Assembly: GCA_964023275.1 (NCBI GenBank)
Contig: OZ029913.1
Location: 56,230,858-56,294,857 of the forward strand
DNA length: 64,000 nucleotides
From: Norana najaformis
Lineage: Eukaryota > Annelida > Clitellata > Crassiclitellata > Hormogastridae
Direction of reading: 5' to 3'
Within the stretch, counting starts at the first letter, position 1; each line of letters starts with the position of its first letter. Position numbers and translations under genes: made by a program. Shown here one piece after another: positions 59,856 to 64,000 of this stretch. The notes beneath the pieces are model-generated. The model had not been told where the DNA came from and searched no databases. It saw only the letters and a program-made list of their open reading frames with translations.

Positions 59856-60918
59856 ATTTGTAAATGCGTTTTTGTACTTTTCTTTGTAGGCTGCATCATC
59901 TAACATCATAGAAAAAGTGTACATTATCGCTTACAAAGTATATATACATAAGATTTATATACAGTAATCTAGTGATTTGCATGGCGCCGTTATACATACA
60001 TACAAACATACATACACACTTGCCTACTTACTTAATTACTTATTTACGTACAATAGACTATAAGGTAGAAAGTATTTCTTATGAATTAAAATTAGGTATG
60101 CTTGATGGTAACGCTACTATGTTGAACCTACTCAAAGCTGTTTGAGGCGGGCATTGGAAAGTGGACTTCAATAGGACAAACATGATAAGAGGGTAAGTTT
60201 CGGAGGGCAGGTCAATCATGGCAAACGACCTGTGTTAGGCTGTACAGGTGTTGCAAAGTGGAGCAACTATGCCACCCTTATCACAAGATTAACTGCAGAA
60301 TCGAGGTCGGATTTAAGAATTGAAGTTTGGGGGAAACGTGTCAGGGTGTGAAGAAAGTTAGACTGCATAACTATTAATTTTACAGAAGCAATTTTAATTA
60401 CCATTATCACCTATGGCCTGCTCTCTTTCAGCTCTCTGTATTTTTAGTGGATTTAGTTAATTGGACTCCCCGAAATCTACATTCACTATTGCTGTGTATG
60501 ATGATGATTATTATTATTATAAAACAAATCTATTGTTACGTCACTTCAATTATGAAACAAATCTAGTGTTGCTGGAGCAACTAGAGCTGCTGTGGCGTCC
60601 AGGCTGGCAAACTGGAAACAGGTCGACTAGCCGCACCACCGATTCTCGTGATCTTGTCTTTAAGCGCCGTGGTGAAGAAGCAACCCTGAGTTAGCGGTCG
60701 CGTAAGTGTAGAGCGTTCTGTGGGCGTTTCTTCGATGGAGCGCGAGAACTTCCGGTGCGGATCGGACGAACATCCAGCACCATCAACTCCCTCCTCTTCA
60801 TCGTCGACGTCGTCTGCTTCGAAGGCGCCTGCGTCGTGGGCTTCACTGACCCGAGCGTCGAAGTCTCCTCGATCTCGATCCGCCGCCTGACCTTCGACAG
60901 GCGGTGTGGCAACCGTTG

Positions 60919-63114
60919 ATCGCCGAACGAAGCGCGCTACCGAATAGACCAGAAAGCTCGAAGCCGCAATCGCTGGATCGCCGACGAGGCGCGCTACCGA
61001 AGAGACGAGAAACCTCGAAGCCGCAATTGTTGTGTCGCCGACGAGGCGCGCTACCGAAGAGACGAGAAACCTAGAAGCCGCAATCGCTGCATCGCCGACG
61101 AGGCGCGCTACCGAAAAGACTAAAAAGCTCGAAGCCGCAATCGTCGGATCGCCGACGAAGCGCGCTACCGAATAGACCAGAAAGCTCGAAACCGCAATCG
61201 TTGGATCGCCGACGAAGCTCACTACCGAATACACCAAAGGACTCGAAGCCGCAATCGTTGGATCGCCGATGAAGCGCGCTACCGAATAGACCAGAAAGCT
61301 CGAAGCCGCAATCGTTGGATCGCCGACGAAGCGCGCTACCGAATAGACCAAAGGACTCGAAGCCGCAATCGTTGGATCGCTGATAAAGCGCGCTACCGAT
61401 TAGACCAGAAAGCTCGAAACCGCAATCGTTGGATCGCCGAGGAAGCGCGCTACCGAATAGACCAGAAAGCTCGAAGCCGCAATCGTTGGATCGCCGACGA
61501 TGCGCGCTACCGAATAGACCAGAAAGCTCGAAGCCGCAATCGTTGGATCGCCGATATAGCGCGCTACGGAATACACCAAAGGACTCGAAGCCGCAATCGT
61601 TGGATCGCCGATGAAGCGCGCTACCGAATAGACCAGAAAACTCGAAGCCGCAATCGTTGGATCGCCGATAAAGCGCGCTACCGCATAGACCAGAAAGCTC
61701 GAAGCCGCAATCGTTGGATCGCCGATGAAGCGCGCTACCGAATAGACCAAAGGACTCGAAGCCGCAATCGTTGGATCGCCGATAAAACGCGCTACCGAAT
61801 AGACCAGAAAGCTCGAAGCCGCAATCGTTGGATCGCCGATGAAGCGCCCTACCGAATAGACCAGAAAGCTCGAAGCCGCAATCGTTGGATCGCCGACGAA
61901 GCGCGCTACCGAAGAGACCAAAGGACTCGAAGCCGCAATCGTTGGATCGCCGATAAAGCGCGCTACCGAATAGACCAAAGGACTCGAAGCCGCAATCGTT
62001 GGATCGCCAACGATGCGCGCTACCGATTAGACCAGAAAGCTCGAAACCGCAATCGTTGGATCGCCGAGGAAGCGCGCTACCGAATAGACCAGAAAGCTCG
62101 AAGCCGCAATCGTTGGATCGCCGACGAAGCGCGCTACCGAATAGACCAGAAAGCTCGAAGCCGCAATCGTTGGATCGCCGATATAGCGCGCTACGGAATA
62201 CACCAAAGGACTCGAAGCCGCAATCGTTGGATCGCCGATGAAGCGTGCTACCGAATAGACCAGAAAACTCGAAGCCGCAATCGTTGGATCGCCGATAAAG
62301 CGCGCTACCGCATAGACCAGAAAGCTCGAAGCCGCAATCGTTGGATCGCCGATGAAGCGCGCTACCGAATAGACCAAAGGACTCGAAGCCGCAATCGTTG
62401 GATCGCCGATAAAGCGCGCTACCGAATAGACCAAAGGACTCGAAGCCGCAATCGTTGGATCGCCGACGAAGCGCCCTACCGAATAGACCAGAAAGCTCGA
62501 AGCCGCAATCGTTGGATCGCCGACGAAGCGCGCTACCGAAGAGACCAAAGGACTCGAAGCCGCAATCGTTGGATCGCCGATAAAGCGCGCTACCGAATAG
62601 ACCAAAGGAGTCGAAACCGCAATCGTTGGATCGCCGATGAAGCGCGCTACCGAATAGACCCGAAAGCTCGAAGCCGCAATCGTTGGATCGCCGATAAAGC
62701 GCGCTACCGAATAGACCAAAGGACTCGAAGCCGCAATCGTTGGATCGCCGATGAAGCGCGCTACCGAATACACCAAAGGACTCGAAGCCGCAATCGTTGG
62801 ATCGCCGATAAAGCGCGCTACCGAATAGACCAAAGGACTCGAAACCGCAATCGTTGGATCGCCGATGAAGCGCGCTACCGAATAGACCCGAAAGCTCGAA
62901 ACCGCAATCGTTGGATCGCCGATAAAGCGCGCTACCGAATACACCAAAGGACTCGAAGCCGCAATCGTTGGATCGGCGATAAAGCGCGCTACCGAATAGA
63001 CCAAAGGACTCGAAGCCGCAATCGTTGGATCGCCGACGAGGCGCGCTACCGAGCAGACGAAAAGGCTCGAAGCCGCAATCTTTGGGTCGCCGACGAAGCG
63101 CTCTACCGTACTGA
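60919..63114. repeat. 57-bp minisatellite, about 38 units, copy 2
   Basis: Same unit order, same variant units and same two in-frame TAA positions (near 61400 and 62027) as the array at 53880-56075. Confidence 0.97.
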
Positions 63115-64000
63115 CCAAAGGCTCAGATCAGCATTCGAACGGTTGGACCACAGGCTGGGACCCGCAATGGGATAACCGTGTTTTACTTGTACCATATTGA
63201 ACGCAACACGTGGTACTTTTGGGAAGCGCAATCATTTGCTGACAAATAACGCAGTTAATTTATCTCTTACCTTCGTGAAAATGTTTAAATTATGCTATTT
63301 CTGTTAGAAAATTCTTTTTCTCCCTCAAGTTTTCTTTTCTTACACTCTGGTCATTTTGGGGTTTATTATTGCCCGAATGAATTTCCGATCAAGATGGCGG
63401 TCACCGGAATGACCATCGAGCTGTATTATTAGAAAAATTTAGTAAGTAAGATAAACGTCGAACTTTATTATTAGAAGAAAAAAGTAAGTACCAATTTTCA
63501 TTGACAGATATTTCAGAAATTCCGATGACCATCGCAGAACCCATAATATGCCTTCTCGAGCAGCGTGTTTTAGACCACTGCTCTATGGGAAGAATTTTTA
63601 AAAATTATTTTATCAGCAGTAATCTAACAAAAGTCGTACCACAAGTGGGGGCGCCAACGGCACTGCAATTAAAGAATATTTAGTTTACTTGAAACCACCA
63701 TTATGTCGGCACGTGGTGTAAAGCAAATCGCGATTTTGTGACTTTCAACTTATCAAAACAGTTCTGGAATAATAAGCTTGTTGAAATCGCCATAAAACGA
63801 CATCTTTGTTGACCTAATCGTTATTTCTTGCTATTCTTCTGAGTTTAATAATACATGGGATTTCCGGCCCTGCATAGATTTTTCACGTGACTATGTATTT
63901 CATAATGGCGGACACGTTTTGTAGCGCTAATCTTGATATTAATACGGCTGTGTACAGTTGGCCTATGCTTGTTCGATCGTAGAATATAAAAATTCCGGAA
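63115..64000. other. Right flank of the minisatellite, copy 2
   Basis: Repeats 56076-56961; no gene recognised. Confidence 0.45.

Larger units (their letters stand above)
59162..64000. repeat. Duplicated block, copy 2, runs off the window
   Basis: Matches 52123-56961 base for base wherever compared and is still matching at the last base of the window, so its true length is unknown. Confidence 0.95.

Overview
This is a gene-poor, repeat-rich window of an animal nuclear genome. It contains a split gene with a GT-AG intron, tRNA-derived SINEs, long CATA/TGTC/GA/TTA microsatellites, several minisatellites and a 10-N assembly gap. Cysteine-rich C2H2 zinc-finger arrays, a Mab-21/cGAS-like protein, tRNA-headed SINEs and 'atagcgcc' dispersed repeats together suggest an aquatic invertebrate, most likely a lophotrochozoan such as a mollusc. 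That placement is an inference; no sequence here fixes the species.

Three protein-coding genes can be supported. (1) A C2H2 zinc-finger gene lies on the minus strand (13000-11123). It encodes about 22 fingers, the first degenerate, and about seven further decayed finger units (11122-10556) trail behind its stop. (2) A heparan sulfate glucosamine 3-O-sulfotransferase gene lies on the plus strand in two coding exons (19066-19661 and 26680-27331) separated by a 7.0 kb intron. The joined protein is 415 aa, starts with a signal-anchor-like segment and carries the PAPS-binding and catalytic motifs of the family. (3) An intact single-exon Mab-21-domain nucleotidyltransferase-like gene lies on the minus strand (46705-44786, 639 aa). 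It has a GS motif, a D-x-D pair and a third Asp in the place expected for cGAS-like receptors.

The rest is repeats. Non-coding arrays include a 41-bp unit x9 (3.4 kb), a 32-bp unit x4 (6.5 kb), a 17-bp unit x about 55 that carries some 38 exact TGAGTCA motifs (14.6-15.6 kb), a 30-bp array (36.0 kb), and a 95-bp unit x18 (37.7-39.4 kb). At least six copies of one dispersed family (called R3 here) and two SINE families are scattered through the window. A decayed reverse transcriptase with an FLDD box lies near 7.4-7.9 kb.

The right-hand 12 kb is dominated by a duplication. Positions 52123-56961 recur at 59162-64000, offset 7,039 bp, with no difference seen in the stretches compared. Each copy contains a roughly 2.2 kb minisatellite of about 38 units of 57 bp (19 codons). 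This array stays open in several reading frames on both strands and has a higher-order repeat structure. A more diverged relative of the left part of this block, without the 57-bp array, lies at 40.4-43.7 kb. The three genes show no functional link to each other.
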